DNA of 64,000 bases from JANRLJ01 sp033762735 (GCA_033762735.1 JANRLJ010000040.1:159415-223414); one strand, 5' to 3'. Counted from the stretch's first letter, positions 27,506 through 37,314 are shown. Notes: a model not told the origin generated them from the sequence alone. Translations and numbers: made by a program.

Positions 27506-28651
27506 ATGTCTTCTTTTGCCCTCATCCGCCGCACATTCCCCTGGATTATCCGAATGATGGTGCTTGGCTGGTGCCTGAGCCTGCTGGTGCCCGCCGCGCA
27601 TCGCGCACCCTTGCAGCCGCAGCAGACCGTCTTAACCGAACAACCGCATACCTGTGTCCACACCAATCTGATCGATGAGGTCGATGAGTGGAAGATTCAG
27701 CGTTCGTTGCAACTGGTGCGGGAGATGGGCGCGACGACGATTGTTGAGTTTTTTCCCTGGGCCTATATCGAGCGGACGGAAGACGTTTATGACTGGTCGC
27801 AGGCCGATAAAATCATCCGTCATTCTACAAATCAGGGTATCCGTGTGATCGCTCGGTTGGGGCTGGTGCCTGGATGGGCGCGCCCTGGCGATACAACACT
27901 GAACTATTTTCCTGAAGACGCTTTTCCCGATTTCGCCCAGTTCGCGGTTGATTTCGCCACGCGCTACCGCGACAGCATCGACCATATCATCATCCTGAAC
28001 GAGCCGAATCTGGCATTCGAGTGGGGCTTTCAGACGCCCAACCCTGCCCGTTATGTGCGGCTGCTGCAAGCGGTCTATCAACCACTGCACCGGGCCAATC
28101 CCGATGTAGTCGTCCTGGCCGGGGCACTCGCGCCGACGCTAGAACCCGACGGCAGCCCAAATGGGTTGGACGATCTGATTTTTCTGGAACGGATGTATGC
28201 CGCAGGCGCAGCAGATTACTTTGACGCGCTGGCGATCCATACTTACGGCTTCACTGAACCCCCACAGGCCGCCCCCGCGCCCGATGTGCTGAACTTTCGC
28301 CGCGCCGAACTGCTCTATGAAATCGTCCGGCAGTACGATAACGCTGCTACCCCCGTTTACATTACCGAGAGCGGCTGGAACGATGACCCTCGCTGGACAA
28401 AAGCCGTGCGCCCCTCCCAACGCATCGCCTACACCCTGGACGCGCTCCGCTGGGTGGAAGACGAATGGGACTGGGCAGAGACATTCTGCCTGTGGATTTT
28501 CCGCTATCCACGTCCAACCGGACGCTATCCCGATTATTTCACGCTGGTCACGCCGGAATTCCAGCTAAAGCCCATTTACAGCGCTGTGCAGGCCTATGCA
28601 CGGGGATGGGAAAGCGAGGGCGCATTATGGCTGCCACCCCCCGCCGAATAG
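27506..28651 (+). CDS. Membrane-anchored or secreted clan-A glycoside hydrolase
   Basis: A 381-residue protein with a signal peptide or anchor (about 1-32) and a TIM-barrel domain of the cellulase/GH39-like type. The acid/base Glu is in IILNEPNLAFEWG and the nucleophile Glu in VYITESGWNDDP, both at the ends of predicted strands as in clan GH-A. Other barrel features are FFPWAYIERTEDVYDWSQAD and AIHTYGF. The exact polysaccharide is not predictable. Its last 25 bases overlap the next gene, so it is coupled to the solute-binding protein. Confidence 0.82.
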   Translation: MSSFALIRRTFPWIIRMMVLGWCLSLLVPAAHRAPLQPQQTVLTEQPHTCVHTNLIDEVDEWKIQRSLQLVREMGATTIVEFFPWAYIERTEDVYDWSQADKIIRHSTNQGIRVIARLGLVPGWARPGDTTLNYFPEDAFPDFAQFAVDFATRYRDSIDHIIILNEPNLAFEWGFQTPNPARYVRLLQAVYQPLHRANPDVVVLAGALAPTLEPDGSPNGLDDLIFLERMYAAGAADYFDALAIHTYGFTEPPQAAPAPDVLNFRRAELLYEIVRQYDNAATPVYITESGWNDDPRWTKAVRPSQRIAYTLDALRWVEDEWDWAETFCLWIFRYPRPTGRYPDYFTLVTPEFQLKPIYSAVQAYARGWESEGALWLPPPAE

Positions 28652-29406
28652 CGCTGACCGTAGTGCTGTTGAGTGGTCTGGCGCTGCTGAGCTTCGTGGC
28701 AGGGCGGGTGCTGCGTCCGCAGACCGAAACGCCGCCTTTCCCAACAGGTGAGATTCGCATCGCCGTCGACGCCAGCTACCCCCCTTTCGCGGTCGTCCAG
28801 GACGCAGAGTTAGCCGGGTTCGAGATCGATCTGGGCAGCGCCATCGGAGCGCGGCTTGGCCTGCCCGTGCGCTTCGTCAACATCAGCTATGATGGCCTGT
28901 ACGATGCACTGATTTCGGGTCAGGTGGATGTCGTCATTTCGCAACTGCTGGTCAATCCGCTGCGCATGGGGGACGTGCGCTATACTCGCGCCTACTTCGA
29001 CGCCGGGTTAGTCCTGATAAGTTCGTCGGCAACACCCATAGGGTCGATATCGCAGATACCGGGCAAAAGACTGGCGCTGGAATTTGGCTCGGCGGCGGAT
29101 GCTGAAGCCCGGCTGTGGACGCGGCGCGTGCGTCCCTTCGAGATGCGCCCTTATGAGCTGACAGAGTATGCCCTTGATGCGGTTCGGCTTGGCGAAGCGG
29201 ACGCCGCGTTAACCGACGCCATCAGCGCACGACTCTACCTTCGCGCACATTCCGAATGGAACACGCACCTCGCCTACGTGACCCAGGCGCCCTTTGCAGC
29301 GGCGGTAGCACTTGAACGCGCTTCAACATGGAAAGCGATTGAAAATGCGATTTCAGCCCTGATGGAAGATGGGACGCTGGATCATCTGCTTTCGCGCTGG
29401 TTATAG
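28627..29406 (+). CDS. Family-3 extracellular solute-binding protein
   Basis: A 259-residue protein whose mature part follows the amino-acid-type SBP pattern: EIRIAVDASYPPFAVVQ, FEIDLGSAIGARLGLPV, ALISGQVDVVIS and ALEFGSAADAEARLW. An N-terminal hydrophobic helix (about 7-27) lacks a lipobox, so it is secreted or anchored. ATG at 28627 was chosen because it begins this helix and is preceded by GCGAGGG; the frame is open further upstream. It overlaps the hydrolase gene by 25 bases. No ABC permease is nearby. Confidence 0.82.
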   Translation: MAATPRRIALTVVLLSGLALLSFVAGRVLRPQTETPPFPTGEIRIAVDASYPPFAVVQDAELAGFEIDLGSAIGARLGLPVRFVNISYDGLYDALISGQVDVVISQLLVNPLRMGDVRYTRAYFDAGLVLISSSATPIGSISQIPGKRLALEFGSAADAEARLWTRRVRPFEMRPYELTEYALDAVRLGEADAALTDAISARLYLRAHSEWNTHLAYVTQAPFAAAVALERASTWKAIENAISALMEDGTLDHLLSRWL

Positions 29407-29431
29407 CGCCTGAAAACGCTATACTTCCCGC

Positions 29432-30535
29432 ATGACTACACGCCCGCTCCACATCGGCATTGACGCCCGCCTCACCCACTACCGCATCGGCGGCATCAGC
29501 ACCTATATCCGCGAACTGGTGAAAGCGCTGGAAGCGCTGGACGAGTGCAACCGCTATACCATCTTTCACAGCCGCAAAGTGCCAGAGCCGATTACGTCCC
29601 GCTTCGCCAGTGCATCCCTGTGGACGCCGCCGCATCATCGACTGGAACGGCTGGCGCTGTCAGCCGAGTTAATGCGCTTCCGGCTGGATGTGCTGCACAG
29701 CCCCGACTTTATCCCGCCGCTGCGTGGGGCAAAGCGCCATGTCATCACCGTGCACGACCTCACCTTTCTGCATGAACCGACTCACAAGGACAGGGCGGCG
29801 CAGCGCTACTACAACGGGCAGATCAGGCAGGCGGTACAGCAGGGCGACCATATTCTGTCCGTCAGTGAAGCGACTAAAAGCGATCTCATCACCATGCTGA
29901 ACGTGCCAGCCGAAAAAATTACGGTGCAGCCGCATGGGGTCGATCCGCGTTTTCGCCCTTTGAACCCGGAGGAACGCGCAGAGGCGCAAAAACGGCTTGG
30001 CCTTCCTGCGGATTACATCCTGTTCATCGGCACAATGGAGCCGCGCAAGAATATTCCCGCACTGCTTGAAGCGTATATATGTCTGAAAAATCCCCCGCCG
30101 CTCGTCCTGGCCGGGCGTCCCGGCTGGCTGTTTGAGCCGACACAGCAGCGCATCGACCAGATGCAGCGGCAGGGGATGAACATCATTCAACGTCAGGACA
30201 TCGAGGACGCGGACCTGAACGCGCTCTATAGCTTAGCCTCGGTGCTGGTGCTGCCTGCGTTTTATGAAGGCTTCGGTCTGCCTGCGCTGGAAGCGATGGC
30301 ATCTGGGACGCCTGTCATCGTCAGCAAGACTTCCTCACTGCCCGAAGTCGTCGGGGACGCGGGACTGCTGACCGACCCTCACAATCCGGCGGAACTGGCG
30401 GACGCCCTTCAACGTGTCTTGACGGATACAGCACAGCAGGCCACAATGCGGCAGCGTGGTCTGGAACGCGCCAGGGGCTTCACCTGGGAACGTTCCGCAC
30501 AGATCGCTTTATCGGTGTATACCGCACTGGCTTAA
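29432..30535 (+). CDS. GT4-family glycosyltransferase
   Basis: A 367-residue GT-B enzyme. The N-terminal domain begins HIGIDARLTHYRIGGISTYI (a glycine-rich acceptor loop). The C-terminal nucleotide-sugar domain carries YILFIGTMEPRKNI and the EX7E motif in PAFYEGFGLPALEAMASGTP. GT4 enzymes add sugars such as mannose from GDP- or UDP-donors. No membrane helix, so it acts at the cytoplasmic face. First of three adjacent glycosyltransferases, 5 bases before the next. Confidence 0.92.
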   Translation: MTTRPLHIGIDARLTHYRIGGISTYIRELVKALEALDECNRYTIFHSRKVPEPITSRFASASLWTPPHHRLERLALSAELMRFRLDVLHSPDFIPPLRGAKRHVITVHDLTFLHEPTHKDRAAQRYYNGQIRQAVQQGDHILSVSEATKSDLITMLNVPAEKITVQPHGVDPRFRPLNPEERAEAQKRLGLPADYILFIGTMEPRKNIPALLEAYICLKNPPPLVLAGRPGWLFEPTQQRIDQMQRQGMNIIQRQDIEDADLNALYSLASVLVLPAFYEGFGLPALEAMASGTPVIVSKTSSLPEVVGDAGLLTDPHNPAELADALQRVLTDTAQQATMRQRGLERARGFTWERSAQIALSVYTALA

Positions 30536-30540
30536 CATAC

Positions 30541-31758
30541 ATGCGAATTCTTTTTGTTACCGCCAGCCTGCCCTATCCCCCGGCGTCTGGTGGTCTGCTT
30601 CGGATTTACGGCCTGATGCACGGGCTGCATCAGCGAGGGCATCAACTCACGCTCATCAGCTTTGATGACGGCAAAGTGAAGGCGCAGGACACCCATTTAG
30701 CGACCATGTGCGAACGTGTGATTACCGTTCCACCCAAAACGCGCACAAAACTGGATCGCCTGCGCGATCTGATCTTTTCCAGCCAGCCTGATATTGCCCG
30801 TCGCTTTTACAGTGATGAATTTGCGACCCGTTTAACGGAACTGCTGAACAGCCAGCGTTTTGATCTGGTTCAGTTTGAGGGCATTGAGGCAGTGTGTTAC
30901 CTGCCGCTGGTGCGCCAGATACAGCCGACGACGAAAACCTGTTTCGATACCTTTAATGCCGAATATGTCTTGCAGCGCGGCATTTTTGAAGTGGATCGGC
31001 AAACGGTTAAGCGCTGGCCTGCGGCAGTCTATTCGCTTATTCAGTCGTGGCGTATCAAACGCTTCGAGGCTGAGATGTGCCGCACGGCGACCTGTGTTAT
31101 TGCCGTCTCGCCGGAAGATGGGGAACTGTTAGCACCTTTTCGCCCCGACCGTAAAGTCTACACAGTCCCCAATGGTATTTTTGTTGATGACTACGCGAAT
31201 TCTACAAGAGACGTTAACCTGGGTGCAAATGCGCTCGTCTTTACCGGGAAGATGGATTATCGCCCAAATGTAGACGCGGCGCTGTGGTTTGCAGATCATG
31301 TCCTGCCGCTGGTGCAGAAGCAGATGCCGCAGGTACAGTTTTACATTGTCGGGCAGCAGCCCCACCCACGCCTGGATATTTTGCGACAGCGCCCCGGTGT
31401 CCATCTGACGGGATGGGTGGATTCAACACGGCCCTATCTCCACAGCGCGGCGGTGTATGTCGCCCCGCTTCGCATGGGGAGCGGCACCCGGCTCAAGCTG
31501 CTGGAAGCGATGGCCTCAGGCTGCGTGATTGTGGCGACCAGCGCCGCCAGCGCCGGTTTGCATCCTGAGGCAAAACAGGGCATGATCGTGATGGATGATG
31601 AAGGCGCGATGGCCCAGGCAATCGTGGGTATGCTGCAAAACCCACAGCAGTTGGAGACGCTTCGTCACGAAGCCAAACGCCTGGTGCGGCAGTATTATGA
31701 CTGGTCGGTGCTGATTCCACGCCTGCTCGACGCTTATAAGGATGCTGGCATTGGATAG
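30541..31758 (+). CDS. GT4-family glycosyltransferase
   Basis: A 405-residue GT-B enzyme with MRILFVTASLPYPPASGGL at the N-terminus, an acceptor-side domain of about 200 residues, and a C-terminal donor domain with FTGKMDYRPNVDAALWF and a donor motif ending RMGSGTRLKLLEAMASG. It resembles PEP-CTERM/XrtA- or exopolysaccharide-associated transferases of the TIGR03087 type, although the systems themselves are not seen here. It overlaps the next gene by 17 bases. Confidence 0.9.
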   Translation: MRILFVTASLPYPPASGGLLRIYGLMHGLHQRGHQLTLISFDDGKVKAQDTHLATMCERVITVPPKTRTKLDRLRDLIFSSQPDIARRFYSDEFATRLTELLNSQRFDLVQFEGIEAVCYLPLVRQIQPTTKTCFDTFNAEYVLQRGIFEVDRQTVKRWPAAVYSLIQSWRIKRFEAEMCRTATCVIAVSPEDGELLAPFRPDRKVYTVPNGIFVDDYANSTRDVNLGANALVFTGKMDYRPNVDAALWFADHVLPLVQKQMPQVQFYIVGQQPHPRLDILRQRPGVHLTGWVDSTRPYLHSAAVYVAPLRMGSGTRLKLLEAMASGCVIVATSAASAGLHPEAKQGMIVMDDEGAMAQAIVGMLQNPQQLETLRHEAKRLVRQYYDWSVLIPRLLDAYKDAGIG

Positions 31759-32959
31759 AGAAGCGCTAGTCCTCCGCAATCGAACGCTGGCGCAGGCCTT
31801 TCATGCAACGCCGTTCAAGCATCGCGCACGTCGGCTTCTGCTCCAATCCGTGAAGTCGCTGCCCGTCCGCCGCAGCCAACCCAGCCGCACGGAACGCATC
31901 CTGCTCATCCGCCCCGACCATCTCGGCGATGTACTGCTGACCACCCCGGCCATTCACGCCCTGCGAACGGCGCACCCTCAGGCCGAAATTCACGCGCTGG
32001 TCGGTCCCTGGTCAGCGGCAGTATTAGCACCGTATGACGAACTGGACGCGATTATCACGCTGCCATTCCCTGGTTTCAGCCGCACACCCAAGCGCGGGCT
32101 GCGCTCACCCTATGAACTGGCGTGGCGTTCCGCACGGCAGCTTCGGCAGGTGGGCTACACGAGCGCCGTCATCCTGCGACCCGATCACTGGTGGGGGGCG
32201 CTGCTGGCCTATTTAGCGGGCATCCCCCAACGTGTCGGCTTTAATCTGCCGGATGTCGTACCGTTCCTTACACAAGCCATCTCCGATGAACCCATCCACA
32301 ACGTCCGGCGAAATCTGCGGCTGGTCGAAGGCTGGACAGGGCAAATCGCATCCGAAGGCATCGTCTATCGCTTTCCGGTCGGGGAGGCAGATCGCGCCTT
32401 TGTGGATAGCTATCTGAGTGAATGGGGCATCGCGCCCGATCAACGGCTGCTGTGCATCCATCCCGGTTCCGGCACCTGGGCGAAGCGCTGGGATGAAAGC
32501 AGTTGGGCGCGGGTGGCGGATACCCTCACCGAGCAGCTTGGGCTGCCGGTCGTGTTCAGCGGCGGCGATCATGAACTGCCGATGGTGCGGTCAATTGTGG
32601 AACAGATGAAAACGCCGGCCTGCGTCATGGCGGGGGATACACAGGTCGGGCAGCTTGCCGCCTTGTTCGCGCGCGGGCAGGTCGTGCTTGGGCCAGACAG
32701 CGGCCCCATGCACCTGGCCGCTGCCGTTGGCGCAGCGACCGTCACACTGTTCGGCCCGGCAGACCCGGCGGAATTTGCACCCTGGGGAACGCGCGACCGT
32801 CATATCGTCCTGACCTCAGATATTGGCTGCCGTCCGTGCAATGTGATCGACTGGGGCGGAGATGACCCGGCCTATCATCCCTGCGTCCGCGAAATTCCAA
32901 TCAGCCGTGTGCTGGAAGCGGCGAGACGCGCGGCACAGGCCAGCGTCAGTCCGGGATAA
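31742..32959 (+). CDS. GT9-family (heptosyltransferase-like) glycosyltransferase
   Basis: A 405-residue protein with the GT9 signature: ERILLIRPDHLGDVLLTTPA after a basic 45-residue N-terminus, ALRTAHPQAEIHALVG, HPGSGTWAKRWDESSWARVA and the donor site GPDSGPMHLAAAVG followed by LFGPADPAEFAPWG. GT9 is best known for LPS core heptose transfer, but Chloroflexota lack typical LPS, so here it probably builds another surface glycan. Its start overlaps the preceding GT4 gene and its end overlaps the convergent PPK2 gene by 14 bases. Confidence 0.9.
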   Translation: MLALDREALVLRNRTLAQAFHATPFKHRARRLLLQSVKSLPVRRSQPSRTERILLIRPDHLGDVLLTTPAIHALRTAHPQAEIHALVGPWSAAVLAPYDELDAIITLPFPGFSRTPKRGLRSPYELAWRSARQLRQVGYTSAVILRPDHWWGALLAYLAGIPQRVGFNLPDVVPFLTQAISDEPIHNVRRNLRLVEGWTGQIASEGIVYRFPVGEADRAFVDSYLSEWGIAPDQRLLCIHPGSGTWAKRWDESSWARVADTLTEQLGLPVVFSGGDHELPMVRSIVEQMKTPACVMAGDTQVGQLAALFARGQVVLGPDSGPMHLAAAVGAATVTLFGPADPAEFAPWGTRDRHIVLTSDIGCRPCNVIDWGGDDPAYHPCVREIPISRVLEAARRAAQASVSPG

Positions 32960-33746
32960 CCACCTTATCCAACCCCGGTTCCGGCGGCGGATACTGCGGA
33001 TTCATATCCTCTAAAGCCTGCACAACCACCTGCGTGACCACCAGATTGCGATACCATTTCCGGTTGGCCGGGATAATATGCCAGGGGGCAGCCTCGGTGT
33101 TGCATCGTGTCAGCACATCCTCATACGCCTGCATATAAGCGTCCCACTGCTGGCGCACTGGCAGATCGCCCAGCGAGAATTTCCAGTTTTTCTCTGGATC
33201 ATCCAGCCGGGCTTGCAGGCGCTCCTTCTGTTCATCCTTACTGATATGCAGGAAGAACTTGAGGATGCGCGTACCATTTTCGGCCAGCATTCGCTCGAAA
33301 TCATTGATCTGGTCGTAGCGTTTGCGCCACACATCCTCCGGCACAAGGTTATTGACGCGCACGATCAGGACGTCTTCATAGTGGCTGCGGTTGAAAATGC
33401 CGATATAGCCCTTGCGCGGCACCCGCTGGTGCACCCGCCACAGAAAGTCGTGCGCCAGTTCTTCGGTCGTGGGTGCCTTGAAGCTGGCGATGCTCAGACC
33501 GAGCGGGTCAACGCCCTCAAATACCTTTTTGATCGCGCCATCCTTGCCGCCAGCGTCCATCGCCTGGAAGATAACCAGCAGCGATTGCTTGCCCTCGGCA
33601 TAAAGCCGCTCCTGCAAAGCGTCCAGCCGATCACGCAGCCCGGCGAGTTCTTCCTCAGCTTTTTCCTTATCGTAACCCGCGTGATACTGGGGATCAAAAT
33701 CCGCCAGACTCACCTTACCGGACGGAATTAACGGTTGTTTCGCCAT
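32946..33746 (-). CDS. Polyphosphate kinase 2 family protein
   Basis: A 266-residue PPK2 enzyme that transfers phosphate between polyphosphate and nucleotides. The Walker A-like loop is in FQAMDAGGKDGAIKKVFEGV; the lid and substrate motifs are GIFNRSHYEDVLIVRV and FFLHISKDEQKERLQARL; and the conserved end IIPANRKWYRNL is present. Class I, II or III cannot be told with confidence. Cytoplasmic. It lies 7 bases after ltrA on the minus strand. Confidence 0.94.
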   Translation of the reverse strand: MAKQPLIPSGKVSLADFDPQYHAGYDKEKAEEELAGLRDRLDALQERLYAEGKQSLLVIFQAMDAGGKDGAIKKVFEGVDPLGLSIASFKAPTTEELAHDFLWRVHQRVPRKGYIGIFNRSHYEDVLIVRVNNLVPEDVWRKRYDQINDFERMLAENGTRILKFFLHISKDEQKERLQARLDDPEKNWKFSLGDLPVRQQWDAYMQAYEDVLTRCNTEAAPWHIIPANRKWYRNLVVTQVVVQALEDMNPQYPPPEPGLDKVVIPD

Positions 33747-33753
33747 ACCTGAC

Positions 33754-34968
33754 CTAATCCTGACCCGATGCTACCAGCGTTTTCGCGGGTTCAACGTGCT
33801 CACCTGCCTGCTGCCGCTGATAGCGCCATAACAGATCGACCGCAACCTGCAACACCCCATTCAGGCCGAGCAGCCACATGACGACAGTCGGCGCCAGCAA
33901 TCCGCCGAAGATCGCCAGCAGCAGCGCCACAGCCGCCCCAATGACACGCAGCACCAACTCAGACTGCACCTGTCGGTTCCATTCGCGCGAAATCGTCCAC
34001 TCGATGATGCCAATCGTTAAAAAGGCCAGCGCCACGCTGCCACAGATCAGCCAGCGGTAATTTTCCGGCAGACCTTCTGCGTCCTCCTGTGTGACCAGTT
34101 TATAGATGCCAACGCCGAGCGCGGTCAGCGACAGATGCAGCGGGAGATGCGTATACAGCCAGACCTGCGCCCGGAAGCGGTTGATACGAAAGCGCGTCTC
34201 CGCGACGTTGTCGAAGTATATCCACCACAGCGCCCCGGCAATCACCAGTCCCGGCACATCCAGCAGAATTTCGGGGATCGTCAGCACCACGCCCGACATG
34301 CCGCCAACCACCTTCAGGAAGCCTTCTCCCAGGACGATAATCGTGAACAGGCCGAAGCGTTCGGGCAAGTGCCCGGCGCTGGGCGGCAGCATCAGTTGAA
34401 GACGGATGTTGACCAGCGGCGTACCAAAATCGACCGCGAGCGCAATCACCCATACGATGTAACGCGCAGGAGCGGGGACGAAGGCAGAGGTCGCCCAGAT
34501 GATGCCGGCGATCAGAAAGCCGAGGCCGTAACGGGTCGCCAGGGCACGCGCCTGCGGAATGCTGTTGGCGGCGCGGAAGTACATCAGCACAAGGATAAAG
34601 CGCCCGAAGGCATAGGCCAGCGCAAAGCGGGCGGTGTTTTCCCCTAAGCCGCCTTCCAGATTGACCGCCATATTATACACAGCGGCGATCTGCGCGAAAA
34701 CCAGCACCCGATGCAGTGTGTCGTCAGAGTCAAAGCGGTTGGCGTAGAAGGTTGTTCCGATCCATGACCACCACACCGGAATAAACAGGAACGCAAAAGC
34801 CAGAAACCCCTGCAACGAAGTATTGTCACTCAGGTAATTGCCAAGCTGGACGAGCGTCGCAACGTAAACGAGGTCGAAGAATAACTCCATCCAGGTCACA
34901 CGGCGGTTCGTTTCGCCATCGCCCACATGAAGCTGAGGTGCGCGGAAAACAGGGGGATGACCGGACAT
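33754..34968 (-). CDS. ltrA: LtrA-family membrane protein
   Basis: A 404-residue protein with about 11 hydrophobic helices. The N-terminal VTWMELFFDLVYVATLVQL is the hallmark of the low-temperature-requirement A family, followed by LLFIPVWWSWIGTTFYANRF-like residues and ERFGLFTIIVLGEGFLKV. The biochemical role of the family is not known. It sits between rqcH and the PPK2 gene on the minus strand, downstream of the rqcH terminator. Confidence 0.9.
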   Translation of the reverse strand: MSGHPPVFRAPQLHVGDGETNRRVTWMELFFDLVYVATLVQLGNYLSDNTSLQGFLAFAFLFIPVWWSWIGTTFYANRFDSDDTLHRVLVFAQIAAVYNMAVNLEGGLGENTARFALAYAFGRFILVLMYFRAANSIPQARALATRYGLGFLIAGIIWATSAFVPAPARYIVWVIALAVDFGTPLVNIRLQLMLPPSAGHLPERFGLFTIIVLGEGFLKVVGGMSGVVLTIPEILLDVPGLVIAGALWWIYFDNVAETRFRINRFRAQVWLYTHLPLHLSLTALGVGIYKLVTQEDAEGLPENYRWLICGSVALAFLTIGIIEWTISREWNRQVQSELVLRVIGAAVALLLAIFGGLLAPTVVMWLLGLNGVLQVAVDLLWRYQRQQAGEHVEPAKTLVASGQD

Positions 34969-35029
34969 GAGCGGCTCCTTTGTGCGACGATTGGACTTGA
35001 AGCAGGCAGTTTATCCAAAGGCAGCCATG

Positions 35030-35053
35030 AAAAAACAGGATACTAATCCTGTT
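35030..35053 (-). terminator. Terminator overlapping the end of rqcH
   Basis: On the minus strand AACAGGA / TCCTGTT form a 7-base stem around TTAGTA and are followed by a run of Ts. The 5' arm codes for the last residues of RqcH and the stop codon TAG lies in the loop. Confidence 0.75.
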
Positions 35054-36782
35054 CTAAACTTTTCTCGCTGCGCGGGGCAACCATGCGGGTTTCTTCGTTG
35101 CGATATGTCACCATCCCCTGCCCACCGCCTTTGATCTTGCGCACATACTTGACGCGCGTCACGTCCACTGGAACCTTCCCATCGGTGCGGCGGGCGCTGT
35201 AATAAGCCGCCATCGCCGCCGCCTGGTCGATGATGCGGTCGGGAATGGCGCGTCCGTCGAATTTGATGACCACATGTGCACCGGGAACATCGCGGGCGTG
35301 CAGCCACAGGTCATCACCGCCGCCGCGCTTGAACGTCACAATCTCGTTCTGACGGCTGTTGCGCCCCACCCACATCACATAAGCGTCGGGAGTGACGATA
35401 CGAATCGGAGCGCTCTGCCCCGCGCCACCCAGCCGCTTCGCACGTTTGCCCTGATAGTAGCCGCTGCTGGAAAGCTCGGCCATCACGTCGTCAATATCCG
35501 GCCAGTTGGAGGCGGTTTCAAGGTCTGTCGCCAGTTGATCGAGATAGGCCAGTCGGTTGCGCGTTTCTTCGATCAACTGCGGCACGTCATCCAGCGCCTT
35601 CTTGGCCTTGTTATAACGGTTGAAGTAGCGCTGGGCGTTCTCCAGCGGAGTCAGCGTGGGATCCAGCCGGATGACGAGTTCGGGCTTGTCCAGGTCATAC
35701 TGTGCCCGCAGTTCGGTCTGATCTTTTTGCAGCCCATACTGATAGGCCAGAATCAGCTCCCCGCTCTGCCGCAGCACCTCGCGTTCCTCGTCGTCGGTCA
35801 TCGACCGTTCCAGCGAGTTCAGTTTGGCGCGGAGTTTGGCCTGCGCTTCCTGAATGATCTTACGCACGGGCAGTTTGGCCGCACGATAGGCATCTTCCCC
35901 GGTCGGTGCACCGTAGAAGGCGGTTAAGGCTGCGCTGACCGACTCAATCGGTTTCCACCCCGGCAAGTGCTGAATAGGATACACGCTGTAGGCGGTTGCG
36001 CCTTCCTCATCCTCGTCTTCATTCTGGACAATACCGGGCTGCCATTCGCGGCGCTTGAGGGGTTCGATCAGTTTCTTCATCGCCTCGAACAGTCCATCCG
36101 GGTCAGCGGCGGAAGCCTTCTGCTTAAGCCCGGCCTCGCCTTCGGAGCGGTAGACAATCTCCTTCGCCAGCAGCGGACTCATCCCCAGCAGATGGACACT
36201 GAGCACCTGATAGGTCTTTTGCTTGGGGTCGTGCGTCTGCTGGAAGAAGCCGACCATATCCTCAACCGTAATCTCAAATGGGTTGCGCTTGCCTGTTTGC
36301 AGCGGCGGCGGCACATAGGCATGGTTGGGCAGGCTGAGGCGCACCCGGTTTTCTTCCGGCCCCACGCGCCGCATCACATCCAGAATCACCCCGCCCTGCA
36401 CCAGCAGGATATTGCTGCGCCGTTCCATCGGCTCCACGACGATTTCGACCACCCCTTCCGGCCCGTCGATCTCGAAGTGAATCACGCGCTCCCAGGGTGG
36501 CTGGCTGACGTGGGTGAGCGTTCCGCCTTCCACGTACCGTCGTACCAGCAGGCCGATCTGCATCGGGCGCTGCGTTCCGCGCCGCAGTTTATCGGGCACC
36601 ACATGGACACGCGGCACCGCCTGATCGGCGCTCAGGTAGAGGTAGCGGCGGCGGTGATGGGCATAAACTTCAAAGCCCAGCCCGGTCTCGTCGACATCGA
36701 TGGCATCCTGAATCTTGCCCCCGACGAGCGTATCAAGGAATTCATCCACCAGCGCCGAGATTGTGAACGCATCTAAATACAT
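35043..36782 (-). CDS. rqcH: RqcH/NFACT-family ribosome quality control protein
   Basis: A 579-residue protein with NFACT-N domain, coiled-coil middle (about 300-430) and NFACT-R domain near the C-terminus (IWLHARDVPGAHVVIK-like: DDLWLHARDVPGAHVVIKF). RqcH binds obstructed 50S subunits with peptidyl-tRNA and adds C-terminal alanine tails. The residues matching the tRNA-Ala-binding Asp97-Arg98 pair are Glu98-Arg99 here (PPWERVIHF). A membrane role as a fibronectin-binding protein is an older annotation and is unlikely. Confidence 0.92.
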   Translation of the reverse strand: MYLDAFTISALVDEFLDTLVGGKIQDAIDVDETGLGFEVYAHHRRRYLYLSADQAVPRVHVVPDKLRRGTQRPMQIGLLVRRYVEGGTLTHVSQPPWERVIHFEIDGPEGVVEIVVEPMERRSNILLVQGGVILDVMRRVGPEENRVRLSLPNHAYVPPPLQTGKRNPFEITVEDMVGFFQQTHDPKQKTYQVLSVHLLGMSPLLAKEIVYRSEGEAGLKQKASAADPDGLFEAMKKLIEPLKRREWQPGIVQNEDEDEEGATAYSVYPIQHLPGWKPIESVSAALTAFYGAPTGEDAYRAAKLPVRKIIQEAQAKLRAKLNSLERSMTDDEEREVLRQSGELILAYQYGLQKDQTELRAQYDLDKPELVIRLDPTLTPLENAQRYFNRYNKAKKALDDVPQLIEETRNRLAYLDQLATDLETASNWPDIDDVMAELSSSGYYQGKRAKRLGGAGQSAPIRIVTPDAYVMWVGRNSRQNEIVTFKRGGGDDLWLHARDVPGAHVVIKFDGRAIPDRIIDQAAAMAAYYSARRTDGKVPVDVTRVKYVRKIKGGGQGMVTYRNEETRMVAPRSEKSLEQD

Positions 36783-36796
36783 CGTGCCTGTTCCGC

Positions 36797-37282
36797 CTAT
36801 TCGGATTGCGGTTGCAGAAGATAGGCGATTATATCACCCAACTCATCATCTGGAATCTGCTCACCGTAGATGCGCGGCATATTCACGTCGTCATATTCTT
36901 CGAGGATGAATGCGCCGGGGTAGACGATGGACTCATAGATATAAGCGGCGGCGGTCAGCGGAGGGCGGCGGTCAGCGGCAACCGCATGGACTTCACTATG
37001 GGGCGGGCCGAGATGGCCTGCATTTTGCCCGGCATGGCAGGCATTACAGCCATGTTTTTGCAGCAGGGCGGGGCCGTTTTCGGGGTTGGCATTTGCCAGC
37101 AGCGGCTCGACCACGTCCAGATAAGTCGTTTCTGTGATCTCCGTTTCGCCTCCGCCGCGCTGGCTGAGGTCGATAAACTCGCTGAGGAAAATCACAAAAA
37201 ACAGGCCGAGCAGCCCCAGGACAAGATAAACCGGCCATGCCGCGGTGCGCCGGGAAGGGGTGGTTTGTGGGTTTTCAGACAT
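36797..37282 (-). CDS. Membrane-anchored mono-heme cytochrome c
   Basis: A 161-residue protein with one N-terminal membrane helix (about 17-36) and a class I cytochrome c domain. The heme site is CNACH (Cys79, Cys82, His83) and the likely sixth ligand is Met135 in NMPRIYG; the C-terminal DELGDIIAYLL helix is typical. It probably passes electrons at the outer face of the membrane. The neighbours ctaB and ctaA suggest a link to a heme A-type terminal oxidase, but no oxidase subunit is in the window. Confidence 0.9.
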   Translation of the reverse strand: MSENPQTTPSRRTAAWPVYLVLGLLGLFFVIFLSEFIDLSQRGGGETEITETTYLDVVEPLLANANPENGPALLQKHGCNACHAGQNAGHLGPPHSEVHAVAADRRPPLTAAAYIYESIVYPGAFILEEYDDVNMPRIYGEQIPDDELGDIIAYLLQPQSE

Positions 37283-37314
37283 GAGACGTACTTCTTAACA
37301 GGTGTGATTTCCGA

